Below are positions 44,210-58,800 of a stretch of DNA of 64,000 bases, one piece after another; position 1 is the first letter of the stretch; every line of letters starts with the position of its first letter. The stretch comes from Atrichornis clamosus (lineage: Eukaryota; Chordata; Aves; Passeriformes; Menuridae): assembly GCA_013400975.1 (NCBI GenBank), contig WBMZ01004779.1, positions 1-64,000 on the forward strand, in the 5' to 3' direction. Position numbers and translations under genes: made by a program. Below the pieces are notes generated by a model, which saw only the letters and a list, made by a program, of their open reading frames with translations, did no database searches and was not told where the DNA came from.

Positions 44210-45091
44210 GAAACACTGAGAAAACTATTTTCTGAAAGCTGTAACAAGTACTACAAAAACCTAGTTTTGTGATTTTGTGATTGCCCACCTTCACATTAGC
44301 TGGCACCCCTGACACACAGTAACAGACCTACTGCAGAACAGGAACTAGCATTAGGAAGAGCTCCCTAGAAAAAGCTTTTCATAATAGAAGTATTCTGTCC
44401 GATTACTTTACAGAATGATCACTTAAGAGTATTTATTCTCCACAATATATTGTACTATAAACCCCTTTAAGCACAAGGCTTAATAGGACATGGAGATCTG
44501 AGTGAACATTATGGAGTTGCTTTCTTTATAGCTGAGAACTGATGCATGTATGTTGGGGCACAGCCAACAGGAAAACAGGTCTTGATTAAAATGATCAGAC
44601 AGAGGAGTGAAGCCTGCAGGGGGTCTGAACCAACAAGAAACACCTGAGGGATGGGTCACAACAGGGACATTAAAGCTTCCTTGTAAGATTTCAGGTGCAA
44701 CCCTGCAGTAACTGCACACTCCCAGAGACCATCGCATGTGGATGGTGCCCAGGCATGGCTGACTAACAATCACCTACATTTTATGTGGTGTTTCAAGGTA
44801 ATTAAAAACTGGGTTCCTCTAGAAATAGCACTGTCTCAAGCCCATCAGGATGTTTTTTAGGCAGAAGTTGCACCATTGCAAAGGGTATTTGTGACCTGAA
44901 TTGCAGCCACATTAAATACATTATTAAATATACAAAGCATCATGCAGCCTTATTCCCAGAATGACTCACTCCTGGTATACAGTGATTTAGCCAGAGGAGA
45001 AGGGTATTGGAGGAAGAAGGTGCAAATGCTCTTCACAGGTCATTCCTCTATGTGTTACATCAGTCCTCTCCCCAAGCCACTTTCCCTTCTT

Positions 45092-45185
45092 CATAGAATC
45101 ACTTGGGTTGGAAGGAACCTTCTCTGGAGAAAGCCTCCATCCAGTCTCCGCTGGAAGCGCTGCCACGAAGGAACCCCATGGACAA
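45092..45185 (-). mobile_element. CR1 3' end fragment, inverted
   Basis: Read on the plus strand, TCATAGAATCACTTGGGTTGG followed by AAGGAACCTT is the complement of the CR1 terminus, in which a CCTTCCAACC-type phrase is followed by the short terminal repeat ATTCTATGA. The 3' end is therefore at about 45092 and the element points to the minus strand. It is a short, 5'-truncated copy, as most CR1 insertions are. The inner boundary is approximate. Confidence 0.7.
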
Positions 45186-48100
45186 ACAAAAATACTCCCC
45201 TTCCTTGAGAAGCTTCCAACACCCTAAGTGTTGACACTGGGACCACACGGTGAGGGAAGGCGGGTGCCCGTGGCTGTGCCTGCTGTCCACTGTGGAAAGG
45301 GACACGGGCACATCCACTCCAGCAGCACCCACATCTGCTCATGGCTGGGCACTGTGGCCTCGTGGCCGGGATTCTCCTCTCTGCAGAGGGCAACCCAAGT
45401 GCACCAGCCTCCCTCGCTCTAAGAAGGTATTTGGCAGGATTTGACGGTCGAGCATAATTCCAGATGAAACACGCCAGATTGAAGGATTTCTGCATAATTA
45501 GGGATATAATACTGTATTTAAGAATCGCCTAAATACTCGCAGTTAACAGAGGGCAGCACACTCAGTGGAAACCCATCTCTCGTCACCGGGGACTAAAGCT
45601 GGCACTAAGTGGATGCAGATCTTCACTTTCTTTAATACCTCAGCAGCCCAAATGCAGCAGTCAACAAAACTCCTTTCCAGAATAAGCCCAAGCCCACAGC
45701 AGATCTGGATCAGATGCCCCAGCTCAGAGGCATCCAGTGTTCCCAGAGCTGCAAAGTGGTTGTGCTGGTACCCAGGCTCTAGGAAAGTTTCTATAGCAAC
45801 GGGACACGAAGAGAATTTAGGTGTTTACATGGCGCAGCTGATTTACACCGTCACAGCTGTGTTCAAGTCATTGAGGCTGAGGGAAAAGCCGGAACAAATA
45901 AGGTGCAATTCCCCATCAGAGGAGTTCTGCTGCTCTTCACTTCAGCCCCTCAACAGTTTTTCAGTCTCAAATTTTGTGTTGATAGGTTACTTTTCTGTTA
46001 TCTCTGCCAAGGCCCATCCCTGAGTGGATGCTTTTTTTATACTCCTGCTGTTAGAAGTCCACAGAATCTCAAATTTTCAAGCTTTCAGAAAGACCTACTC
46101 CAGACAGTAGTGCAAGATGCACTCTTCTCCAAGCAGTAGCTGAAAATATAGTGGTTGGTTACTGGGCAGTATCACTTATTGGAGAAGAGGAGGACAGCTA
46201 TAAACGCATGTTTTCTAGGTATACCTCCACATTTCCTGCAAAGCTGCCAAGCAGCAGCGGGCAGCACCATCACCAGCTCTTCCGTCATGGAGCAGCATGG
46301 TGCATGAGGAGCTGCAGGGGTGGCAACCTCTGCACTGAGACCAGGAACACACTGAACAGCAGCTCTACACCAAGAGGTCACAGATTTAGGGGGGTAGGGA
46401 CCTTCCTGTGTGTCTCCTGGCCAGCCTGCAGACACGTCCTGTGATTAGCTCATCCTCACACCACTGCCGAGGACACAGTTTCCTTGCCCAGTGGAAAGCC
46501 CAGGACACAAGTGCCACCGCAATAGGCTGATCTCACTGCTCGGGTTAAATGCAAAGCCTTGCTGCCACCCCAGTCTCACACTGCAGCAGCCATCTCTCTG
46601 CTATCCCTCCCTCTGCCCCTGGATTGGCAGCCCCTGCTTTTCCAGAGGGATGAGTGTGCACAAGTGTGCTGCTCTCACACAAGACACCCCACCATGGAGA
46701 CACCATCTGGGGTGAAATTTGAGGCTCTGCTGTCACTGGTGTTTGCAGCTCTGCAGGCTCCTGCCCCAGCACATTGCCTGTTCCCCGTCCCCAAGCCCTG
46801 GGGTGACAGAACAGATTTATGGGCTCAGAAATGCTATGCTCACCTATGTCACGGGATGGAGGAAACAGCAGCTGCAAAGTTCAACCCACCATCCGGACAG
46901 CTCTGGCTTTTCACAAGACAATATTGCTGCTCGTTTGCTGTCACAGCTTCCTTCCCTATCCTTTTCCCTTCCTTGGACTTTTGCACATTAGGAGCTTCAT
47001 ATTCTTGAGTTCTGAAGTAGCAAGTTTCAAAGTGACCATTCTGGGCTTCTTCTCCCCTGTCTTACAGATGAGAAGCTCCTAAAGGACAGTGCCCCAAAGC
47101 CTTCCTCCCGCTACAAGTACCACCTCACACCTCTTCCCTGAAAACTCTTGCTGGAAGGCAGTTAAAAACTTGAAAAAAAAAAAAGTTGGTGAAAAGGACA
47201 GGCAAGGAAGGGGAAGCATGGGGATTGAGCAGACAGCAGATTAATAGCCTGGCATTTATGGCAGTTTAATAATAGAGCTGTCACAATAGGAGAGATTTAC
47301 TAATTGCAGAGTCATTTGCTATGGATTCCCATCAAGCTGCCATTTAAATCGCTGTGTAGTTTTAAGATGGCTTTTGAAATTGGGGAAGGGGGGAGAAGAG
47401 ACAATGCCCACAGTACTTATACAGCTAAATTTAGGAAAGCATTGTGTTTTCTTAGAGATGACCAAGTCAATAAGGAAGCAAGGAAGGAGCCAGCAGTGCT
47501 GTGAGCCCAAAGGAGCCGGGGTGGAAGAGGGGCAGGTACACATTTGTGTCTGAGCCCCGCCATGCAACAAGCAGGTCTTACACGTGGGGACAAGGCTGTG
47601 ACCTCAAACTAAGCCCTAGAGAGTTTTACATACCTTTAACCAGTGACCTACTAATACCTCCAACATCTCCCCAGGCAGTGAGCTACAGCTCCAACATGTC
47701 TTTTTGCAGAATTAGTCAGCCCTGGGTTTAGGGGCAAAACGTCGTATTAAACCACAGAGAGAAGAGTTGTAATCTCTCGGGGCTGTCAGCAGGGAGGATC
47801 AAGTTGGTCCTTCTACTGACTTCAAAGTGAGCTGTAAGCTTCTAATTCAGACATTCTCATCACACAGAGCCTCGACCTGAGGCATGCACAGCTATTTTTG
47901 TCAGGGGAGCCTGGTGACAGCACACCACAGTGAAGGAGTGCCCTGCATGCCACCTCCACAACTTGGCTCTTCTCCGTCAGGTCCCTGAGGCCACCAGTGT
48001 CAGGCCAGGAGTGATTCACAGAGCTGTGAGTGCTTGGGTCCTCCCAGACTCATGACACCAGGGTTGCAGGAAAATTAAACAGGTTGATAAATTTTTCCAA

Positions 48101-51075
48101 CAAAATCCCTGAGCAACAGCTGTCACCTGGTGAAAATACCTCATTCCAGTCAAACCTGATGTTCCTTGGCCTTGACCAGGAAGTTTCCCAGCACAGCCTG
48201 GAGGGAATTAAAACCAAACCAAGTGCAAACAAGAGACCTGGTGAATAAGAGAACCACAGAATGGAAGACAATTCTCAATCAGGAAATTGACCCTGGACCT
48301 TTGTATTCTAGAAGGGCACCCTTACCTTCTGAGAAAGAAAGGGGACTGTCAGCACTACCAGGAGCGTCCTTTGCCCCCGCATCCCCACCCTCCCCAGCAT
48401 CACTCTCTGGGACTCATTTCCCCCAGAATAAAAGGGGACTTCTATCCTTTGCACCCCAGTTCTTGCACCTGCGGAGGCACAACAAACCAACACCAGGGTG
48501 CTGAGAGAGCCTCAGGACACACTGGGTTCCACCTGGTGCCACAAGACAGGTGGGGGGAGATGCTTTTTAGGGGCCCAGGGCAGTGATGCCATCCCATCTC
48601 AACCAGCAGCCTAAGGGGAGGCCATACCTTCTCTGTCACACATGTTCTCATAGCTCAGCTGAGAGGCTGATGAAAAGACCGTTTTATTCCTCTTTTCCTG
48701 TAGGGAAACAGGGCACTCTCAGAAGTTCAGCCAGAACTTTGCAGATCATCAACAATTAGCAGCCTACATGGGTGCATGGTTTGGGCTTTTGTGGCATTTC
48801 AATTCTGCTGCCATTTAATAACCACCCGTGACTCAGAGGCTGCTTTCCTCCCACATGCCATGGCCCAGCACTCCAGATCTTTTTCATTTGTTTGGATCCA
48901 CTGGTAGAGAAGATAAAAATGTGTTAAACAAGACTACTTAGCCATTGCACCCGCACTAAGAGCATGATTTGATCAGGTATTACATTTTGTCCTGGTCTCC
49001 AGACTGTTGTTCAAGTACATTTGGAAAAAGAATGTTGTATTAAGGCAACACAGGGCTCTTCCTATACCTTCTCTGAGGACAGGACAAGGCAGCGCCAGCT
49101 CCCATCCAGCCCCAGCATCTGACTCCGGCTGCAGCTGTTTCTAAGTGGTTTCTAAACATATTTAGACACAGATGAGAAGTGTTACATGGTGTTTTCTTCT
49201 CAGAGGCACAATCAATCCCCATTTAACATTTAGCAGAGATAAGATGGCTGAAGCATAATTGATTTTATTTTATGGGATGCTATACTGTGAGTATTCTTAA
49301 ACAGAATTCAGTTACAGTGAACGTACAGTACCAGATGAGTCTTCACTGAGGCAAATGTCATTGCCTAGGGACAAGTTCAGATCTAAGTAACATCAGATTC
49401 ATTACTCTGCATCTTAGATGAGACTCTTCAGTCATGTTAAGTCAGATGTGCCAACATTTATGTTCCCCATGCATTCCCATCAAGATGAGGACAACGTTTA
49501 CCACACCTCCCTTGCTAACTGAATGCCTCCCACTGCACCTATTTCACTTTAGAAAGTCCTTTTCCTCCTGTGTCTTCCGGTCAACTCATCTATGGTACTT
49601 GGGAAATCTCTCCTCAGGCTTTGCAGTGAAATTTGGATCAACAGGAGAAGTCAGGACCACTTCTTGCTTCTGCACAGCATCCTGAAGAGCCATTCCAGTG
49701 CCTCCTAGGTCACCAAAGCACCCACCTGCTCTGGAGGGGAGCCTTTGCTTGTCTGGACAAGTGCACCCCATCCCCTTTGGCCCCAGGAGCTGGCTCTGCT
49801 CCAGGAGCTATTGAGACCCATCTGCCCACCCCCACTAGCACAGCCCACCCTAAGCACTGCTGTGTCTGCACCCAGACACCACCTCTCCATGGATTACAAG
49901 CCCAAAGAGTCAGTCACCCAGTCAGCAAGCCAGAGAGCAAACACAACTAACCAGTGCAAGAAGCTTTCTTTTTTTGCCCCTGCAAAAATGCTGGACTCAG
50001 GTAGGAGCAGAAGAGGATTAAAGCAGTGTTTGAACTAAGTGAGGGGTGGGGATGTAAATTTGGAAAGTCCCATTTAAAGCAACTCCCAAAATTGATAAGG
50101 CAAAAATTAGGGGGTAGATACAAAGTTTAAAAAGAAAAATATAGAAAATGACAAAGTGAAAACACATACAAAAACTGAGAGGTTTTTGAAGTTTGCTTTT
50201 AACAGTTGTTTTTTGCCCATATTCCCTCCCCCAACCCATCTTCCAAGTTTGAGCTTCAGTCTTACTTTCCTCGTGCATGGAGCAGAGGAATGAGGGAAGC
50301 AAAAAGAAGAGTCTACTCTGGAGTCTGCAGAACCTAAGATGCTCCAGCAACACTCTACTGAGTTCAGCCATCACATACTAATCCAGGCTGTGGCTGATCA
50401 GAAGCTGAGTAATTAGAACAGCCTGGAAGGTTAATGGCATGCACCACCTACCATCACCTCATTAGAGGAGAATCCATAATACAGACACCACTATTGCACC
50501 TGATTAGTGCAGACTCACCGAGTGATAGATGGCAGAGCTAACTATGAACCCTAACGGAGCTGCACACGGGAGCTGCTCCTCAGTCACAGAAGAGATTGCC
50601 AGCATGACTTGGATGATGGTGTGGCTCTGCCTTCAGTTTTACAACTCCAGTTTTGCTTTCCAGGAAATTTAACTGGAGGAGAAGGCCAAAAATGCCACCC
50701 TTTTCCCACACACCAGAAGTTCCACAGAATGTAGTCCATTCACCGTAAGTTTACTGCTGGACTTCATGGCATCAGTGAAACTCAGAGACCTCTAGTGAAG
50801 ATTATACGGAGTCTTACCTAAAAATCACATAGGCTACACTTGCATGGATTGCCACACTTCAGACTGTTCAGTAGAGTTGTGCCATGGATTTCTATTTTGA
50901 TGCAAACCAGCCCAAATAACACATATTAAAGGTTGCCTCCTGATAACTCCTTATCCAGTCATCAAGTACAACACAAAACAAAAACCCTGCCCCAGTCCAG
51001 CAAGTATTTCTGTAGAGAGTACACTACAGTTTGGCTACATTATGTTCAAAGATTCTCCAGCAAGGAAGAAAAAGG

Positions 51076-51097
51076 AAAAAAAAAAAAAAAAAAAAAA
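51076..51097. repeat. Poly(A) run
   Basis: About twenty-two consecutive A within an A/G-rich stretch. Confidence 0.85.
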
Positions 51098-52219
51098 GAG
51101 GGAAAAAAGTGAAGGAAAACATCAAACCCCACTAAGCCTAACAGGCTGTCACTGGTTGTTTCCCACTAAGTCCACCACTGAAATCTGCAACTGAGAAACC
51201 TGTGTTTCCTTGGCATAGGGACCAAAACAGCCAAGAGGAAAAGCTGTTGACAAGGAAATGGTCTTTGGATTGTACCTTGCAGCTGGCAGGAGAGCTGAAT
51301 TACAGCAGTCCAGCCCTGCCAGTTGTTTCTCTGTCACGTAACTCCAAAAATCCTCCAAATTTAAGAAAAAAAAAAAACTCCCTTGAGGAAGAGAAGCTCC
51401 TAAGCTAGATTTGGGCTATTTCAAATTTTCAATCTCAAATTATTTCATGTCTCTGATGAACTGGCTTTACCCTCCAGGCCTTGTTTGCAGCCCAGATCCT
51501 CAGTGGGGGCTTTGTCTCCAGTCTAGGATCGGGGACCTCAATGTCTGCTGTGGGCACTTGTGTATTAGATCTGCTCTTGATCAATGAAGTTAGAACACAA
51601 GTCTCCCCCATCCCAGGATACTCTACAGGGAGCCACAGTACCTCAGAGGGAGACAAGAAGCTCATTCTCATGAAGAACAACTTCCAAAAAGTACCTGCAC
51701 TGTATTGCACTTCAGTCACCAGGCAGGATCCCAGTGGCAGTGGCTGAACTTATCCAAGTCACTGTTTTCCAGTGGAACCGAAAGAGATGCTGCAAGTCTT
51801 TCTCCTCCCATCACTCTAAATCTAGAATTTGTTTAAAAGCCTTAAACTCTGCATTTCTGCATTACCTGAAAATGCCAAGAACAACCACCAACAGGTGACC
51901 AGGAAGCAGTCTCCCATCATGATCACTGCAGCTCCTTCCAGGCAACGTCACAGAAGATAGGCTCAAAATGTGCCAGTACTAGTAGCCTGCTGAGTATCTG
52001 CTCAGAAGATGTGTTCATTAGCAATGACACCTTTACTGTTTTAAATGCAAACAGGACCTGTGATCTGCATTTATGCCATCTGCAGAGTTCAGAGCAGACA
52101 CTGCTTGGGAAGCTGCCTCCATGCATCATTACCAGCACTGCTCGAGCCACAGCGCAGCTGCTAATTAGCAATCAATTTATGTTTTCAATTCTAACATCAA
52201 TATTAATATGAAGCTTTTA

Positions 52220-52560
52220 TTAATGTCACAGAGAGACGCCCACAAGCGTAGCACGGGCACCGCTGACCTTTCAAAGCAACTAGAGAAGGGTCACAGGAGA
52301 TACTCCTGTCTTACTCATGTATTCCCCCCAGGTAACACCGGTGCCGAAGGGCACCGTCAGAGGGATGGAGTCGCATTCGTGCCGACAGCCCAGCACCTGC
52401 GGCTGCTCCGGCTGCCCCCGGGGCCACGGGCAAGGCCAGCCCCGCCGTCCCCCGCTGGGGCCATGAGCTGGAGGAGCTCAGGAGCCATGAGCCAACTCTG
52501 CCCTCTTGCGATTGCAGCCAGGCTTCGAACCTCTCCCTGTCCCCGTGCTTCAGAGGGGAA
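52220..52560. promoter_or_regulatory. CpG-rich island, far upstream
   Basis: CpG-dense sequence such as GGCTGCTCCGGCTGCCCCCGG near 52400 lies within CpG-poor DNA. A weaker CpG-rich patch follows at 53090-53210. No exon could be tied to it. It may be a distal promoter or a regulatory element. Confidence 0.35.
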
Positions 52561-55500
52561 GAGGGCTCTTCTCCAGAAAGGTACCTAATTCCAGCACGCA
52601 TGGTAAATTTATCGTTTCTTTATTGAACTCTCCAAGAGACAAAAGCTGCTGGATGATGGTAGGGATTGAGCAGGTTCCTCGGCAGAGCAGGAGGCACTCA
52701 GGGCAATTCCTTCTCCCCTCTGGGAACAGCCCAGACCTCAGGTTTGCTCCACGCTTTTCAAGAGGGATTTAGCCCCGTGTTCGGCAGTGCCCAGCACTCT
52801 GCCTCGGGCTGCAGCACTGCAGACACAGGGCTGCCTGTGGGGAGCACTCTGGACAGGCAGGCAAGCCTCTCATACCCAGGGTATCCAGGCTCTTCAGGTC
52901 AACTAATCTCTAAAAAAAGGCTGGAGAAACCTGTCCCCACCATTATGTCCTCATCCTTCCTTATCCACCCTCCAAAGCCAAGCCAGCTCCACAATCTATT
53001 CATACATGCTCCATCCCAGGGCAATGGCTGGCTGGAAAGTACAGACAGGAAAAGACGCTCATGTCATCGCCTGTAAAATCTCATTTTCCCTTCCGAAAAG
53101 GAGCACCGCTCGTTTCAGAGGCTGCTACGCCAGGGCTGTGCCTAACGCCGCAAGGTAAAGCAGCGCTGTGCTCCAGCCTCGCCTGCAACGCGTGCAGCTC
53201 CACGAGGGAGCAGCATGTCCCTTCAGTTGGGACTGAAAATCCATTTAAAATGGCTAACGAAGAGCTGGAGGAGGAGAATGGGGACAGAAAGGGATGCAGG
53301 TTAATATTTTTATTCCTACATGCACGTATACAGGGTCACAAGACCCTTTTCTTTCTGCAAGAAAGAAGGTGCTGCTGCAATGCACAATTGATTCTTTCTT
53401 GCTTTTGTCTGTCTGACCTACCAGAGCAAATAACTGATCGAGAGTTTAAAAATATATATTTTAAAAACCCAAAACAACAACAAACACCACCCCAAAACCA
53501 AACAAAAACCGTAGGTGTCAGAGAAAATGAGGCTTCAGTACAGATTTCAACCTGATTGCACCAGATTTTTCAAGATTCAGAAGTCAGGTATTGAAGCCAG
53601 GAGACCTGGTCGTCATAATAACTTGTTGATAACACGAAGTCCAACAGAAGCAAAGGATACCCTTTATCTTCTTCTTTCACAGCCTCTTGAAAGAAATTAG
53701 TTCCTGTTTTGACATTTGCCTTTGCTGCTCCCCTTGTGTAATGTAAACTCAGCGAGACACAAAAATTCATGTGCTAACTTGAATTAAGTCTCACAGAGAG
53801 TAAAGAAAGAAAAAAATTAATAAACATCAGCTCCTGAAGTCAGGCCTTTTTGAAGGCACAGAGCAGCCAACCAGAAGGTGATGGGGAGTCAGTCGAGAGA
53901 GTTCACACAAGAGCTTCCTGCCCCACGGTATTGACTATGTGAGGAGTAAGATTACATCCTTCCACTGAGTTCTGCACCCAAGACTGCTCAATCCTACTAG
54001 ATCAGCACCTGTTCATTTCGTGATGATGGACATAAAAAAGGCCCTCACACAGTGGCAACAGCAAAGCTTTACAGCTGGTGAGGACTTCAGTAGGAAACAG
54101 TGGAGTGGGCACTGCATGGTGCCACGGGGGTAAGAGAACAACACAGCACAAAGCAGGAGCAGCACAGGTTATTTGTTGTCAAGATAATACTACCAAGAAT
54201 ATTTAGTTGGTATATGATGGAAACTGAAAAGTGATCACTGCTTTATAAAGGACCTTGTAACTCTGACTGAGCATGAAAGTGGAATAGAGCAGAAAGCTGC
54301 AACATGCCTGCCTGGGAGCTTGGGATAATGCACAAAATCCCCACCATGGCTTGCTGCACCAGCAAAGGAATGTGGGAGAAACTGGTAATACATTTAAGTG
54401 CTACCAAAATATTTATATACACATATATATATACCTACATATGTCTCTCCACAGAAGCTTGTTACATATGTCTCTGTCACATTTTGTCACCACTGCATGT
54501 CACTGTTTAGACAAAACGACAAGGAAGGATTTGAGCAAGGGTTTAAAAGTTCTGTCAGGGATGAGGATAATGGGGGATCACCTCATCAGTGTTATGAGGG
54601 CAAAGCAAGGAAACAGGAGTATCTCAAGGAAAAAAAGCCTAATAGAAATCAGAACTTGCCCCTCACAATGTTGTTTCAGAAAGTTTCTGAAAAGCCCAAC
54701 CCCAAGAACATCACCTGCTGCAGGAGTTACACTTTAGAGCAGACAACTTCTTCTGTCTGGGATGTTTCTTGGCACTAATTTGTACAAAAACCACTCTAAG
54801 GCTGCACAGTCCCACAGTGTTGGGGCTTGGCCCAGAATCCTACTAGGGGTGGCCATGGAGAAGTGTAGGTACTCCCTGGGAAGTGCATTTTGGTCATTGC
54901 CCAAATACCTTTTGTTAGCTCCTGTGTTCTGATAGCTAATGCACAAATGTTTGGATTGGTTGGGTTTTTCTGTGATATTCACTAATCTTGCCCAGTTGTG
55001 TAAAACCTCCCTCCTGCATTTCCCCCCTCCCAGATATACCAGGAGTAGATGGAGCAAGAACTCAGAGTGACAGATGATGACTTGCTGACTGCCCCAGCCC
55101 CTAAAGACACATGCACACCAGGTAGAGCTGCTCCATAAATTAGCATTGAATCTCAGATCTGTCAAACTCAATGAGTGCTGATTGATGTAACCTTTTAATT
55201 AATGGATTTTGTCAGGAAAAGAAAGGAAAATTATAACACTGCCCAAGCTACTGCAGTGGTTGATGGGGACTGGAGAGTCAGCTTCCCCTGTGCCCCCGGC
55301 TCCAGCCTTTCATCTACATTTTCTGATTTCAACCACAGGAGTTTAAAAAATCCAGTAAACCCAACTGTGCCATTTCATTCCACCAAAACCTCTCCCCCAC
55401 AGCAACCAACTGAAAGGCTGGCTGACGCTTACAGGAGAGTCTTGCAGATCAAAGCACACCAAGCCTGCTTAGACACGCCTGCTTTCCGAGAGGCTTGTCT

Positions 55501-55874
55501 GGGTATCTCCCGATGAGCTCCAAGTCCAGTGCAGGTCAGTAGCAGATGAAAGGCAGGCATTTAGCAAGCACAAACTGCTAAAAGACTTCACTCCCCAGCT
55601 TCTCACCCAGTCCTGTACTGGCAGCTGCTTTGCTTCAAGCCTCCTTACTTGCATCCCAGGAATTTGGATGTCAGCAGGTCAAGGGCAATGGTGCTGTCTC
55701 TAGTTGGGACTCCCCCATGTCAGACATCCTGCATCTTTCTTCCTGTGGCAGACAAGGTCACCTACTTGCACAAGGCACTCCACACATCACTTAGGCTATA
55801 ATTTTTATTAATATTATTGCTAAAAGAGTGGTTAACATTCCCAGGATTCCTGTTGGTCACCCTGCAGCCACTGA

Positions 55875-55896
55875 ACACACACACACACACACACAC
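55875..55896. repeat. (AC)n microsatellite
   Basis: About eleven AC units, a likely polymorphic marker. Confidence 0.85.
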
Positions 55897-58800
55897 CAGC
55901 ATCAGCTCCCAATACTGAGCACCGAGTAGACAAGTTGCTCTTGGCAGCCCTGTCACTTCCCTTCCTGGGGACAGGAATGAACACCATGGCAGTGCAATAG
56001 CTTAACCCCGGTCAGTCCAGAGCCAGCATTAACTCAAACCAGCAGAGGCATTATAAGCACAGTATCTGATTTTTGTTTAGCATAGGATTTTTGTTTCCCC
56101 TACTAGCAGGAGCTAAATGGAAAAATCCAGTAAGGTTTAAGGATTCTCCCTACCTATGTACTCTTAACTCTGATATCCAAGTAGAAATAGGGGACACAAA
56201 AATCCATCAAGAAATCCCTGTATTATTTGAAAAAGACATGAACTGCAGAGATTTTCAAGGCAAATCCTGTTCCTGCAGAGCCCCACAGTCAGGGAACCTC
56301 AACGAGAGCCACGCACTGTGTGCCATATGTAGGTGCTCCATGGAGGGACGTGTTTCCCTCACTACAGAGACCCCAGCCTCCCATGGGCTGTGGTAGCCTC
56401 CAGAGTACATTCCTTTGGAGCATCGCTCTCCTTGATGGCAGCGGCACACCAGACTCAAGCCCTGTAAAGCAAAGATCAGGTCTAAAAGCCCAAAGATTTC
56501 AGACCTCCCCAGGCAATTTGCACATGGAGTTGAACTACTGAGTGACACAGGTGCCAGAAGGTCAACACTCACTCACAGCCCTGCAACCCCACCACGAAGA
56601 ATAAACCACAGGCACAGAGGGAGCAAGCACTGCTGGCAGAGCATGGGAACTTTGCTATAAAAACACACAAAGGTATATTGATCTTCTACAACAGTGTTAT
56701 TTAGGGGGTGTTTGGGAGATCTAAGGTCCATAGGAAAGCAGTAAGTAGTAATTAGCTGGACAATGTGCACTTACAGCTTGGGGACAGAAAAGTAAAGGAT
56801 GAAGTCGTAATTGTCAGAAAATATGGGGGGAAAAAAGGTAATAATAATAATTTTTTTTAAAATCACTGCACTTTGGCCAGATACCTCAGGAAGTAAAAAG
56901 ATTCTTAATTCCCACAGATTCTGAGAGGAGTAAAGAACTTGCTGTCTTTAGGGGATACAGATTTGGATGGACAGGGTTACTAAATGCAATTTCTGTTGTA
57001 TCACTGCTGCACATTTGGATTCCACAGCTTCTTGAAGGTGAACAGTATTTTCAATAATCAGCAAGCAAAAGGCTTAGAAAACTACAAAGAAACCTTCAAC
57101 TGAGGCTCAGCAACACAATACCTGTTAGAACAGTGAACCAAGCCTCTGATCTCTTTGTCAATCCAAACTTCTCCGATGCTCACAAGGAAACATCTCCCTA
57201 GCCCTGTCCCTGCCTCCCGCCCCCGAGGATGGGGATGACTGCAGTCCCTGCTGCAGCAGTGCTCTGTCCCCAGCCAGTTCCTCTGTCAGGAAGAGGATAT
57301 GAACAAGGAAAGCCTGTCTAATTTAAGTAAGTAGTAAAACATCCAGATGAAAAGATTATTCAGTACATTAAAACATAATTATGGCCAGTTAGGAAGTTAA
57401 AGCACATGGGTAATAATTTTAGATCTCCACAAGACAGAGCAGTGGATTTGGCTTTCAGCACAGCACATGGCTGCTGTCCATAAGGATGACAGAACAGACA
57501 CCTTTATAAAAGGATACAGGAACATCCAAGGTATTTGGCAGGGGCAACTCCTTCCAGTTATTTTGTTAAAACCTGCATAGTTCACAGCATCCAAAGGTGC
57601 AATTCTTAAAGTTGTTTTCCTCAGCCTTAAGAACAGCAGGAATTAAGACTTGAGAGAAAACAGAAAGGGCAGAAAACAGCCCACTGCCACAGCAGACCGC
57701 TCACCACCGCACTGACTCATGTGAAGATTAGATACCAGGAGCAGTCTGCAACCCTAGTCAAGCAGAACACAAAGTCCTGCTGTTCCAGGGGAAAATAAAG
57801 CAAAATAAAATAATTACTTCTCAGGGATGACTCCAGCTCTGCCAACAAGCTCCCACCTCACCAACAATGTGGTCGCTTCAGAAGAAGCCAGAGCGTGCCA
57901 TCACACTCACGGCACACCACGATCTCCAGACCGCTCCAGGTGTGCCCAAGGAGACAGCTTCCCACTGCATTTTCCCACAGAGTCCCAGCTTCCACAGCAT
58001 ACTAAATTTTACTATACTGCTGCCTTCAAAGCATCTATCAGGACCATGACACTTCAGGTACCCTTAGTCACCGACAAATAAGGCTTAAATCCATTGCTTT
58101 TAACAGGCAAGCCCCAGATCTGGTTACAGGAATAAGCCTCCAAGGGAAATCAGCCTTATAATGAGAAGCCCATAACTAGGGAAGGGGACAGACATGCCAC
58201 CTCTTTTCCCCCTTCCCAACTCAAACCTGTGAACACAGAGGCAGTCAGGAGATTGTAGAAGTTTTGCTCAGTTAATGAAATATCAGCCACAAGATCTGCA
58301 GAGGAGCTGAAACACAAACCCCAGACACGCATCTCACAACCCACCCTGCTCGCTGGTACAGAGATTTGAAACAAAACAAAACAAATGACGAAAGGTTAAT
58401 TAAGCCACTAAACAAATGAAGGCTCCAGTTAGCAGTACAATTACCTCGGAGTGCCCTCCACCGGAGGAAGGTCTGCAAGAAGTGCATGCTCTTTTTCCTC
58501 AGTCCCGGAGGAGGTGGCAGCATTAGCAGGACCGGGGCTGCTCCACGGCTCGCTCCCAATCACTCCGGCATTCCCAACCTCCTTCCAGCCCAGCGCTGCC
58601 TCGGTCCAGCCTGCGCGAAGTGCACCTGGTCTGCTCTGCTAATCACTGACGGGGAGTCTGGGGCTTCTCTCTCTCATGCTCTCTCCCTCTCCAAATAAGC
58701 AATTAGCATGAATAATTACAGCTCTGATAATAATACCCAGCCACCTTTGAGCAAGAGGGAAAAGACTGTAATTAACTCTTTCTCAGGGATCAGAGGAAGT

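Larger units (their letters stand above)
41291..52200. other. Non-coding DNA upstream of GRIP2
   Basis: No gene is supported. The stretch contains a CR1 tail at 45.09 kb, A runs at 44190-44209 and 51076-51097, and AT-rich patches with homeodomain-like TAAT and octamer motifs (41.7-41.83 and 47.24-47.33 kb). Open frames up to about 150 codons occur but show no known motif. Confidence 0.6.

Noticed and set aside
49652..49679. Minus-strand MLCRSKKW, resembling the start of the MLAVSLKW form of GRIP2
   Set aside because: The frame hits a stop two codons later and no donor with the right phase follows.
50590..50615. Minus-strand MLAIS.. start, resembling MLAVS..
   Set aside because: The similarity ends after five residues and no suitable donor follows.
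53061..53555. Open frame of 164 codons on the plus strand in CpG-rich sequence
   Set aside because: It ends in low-complexity Lys/Gln/Asn codons from an A-rich tract and has no recognised domain.
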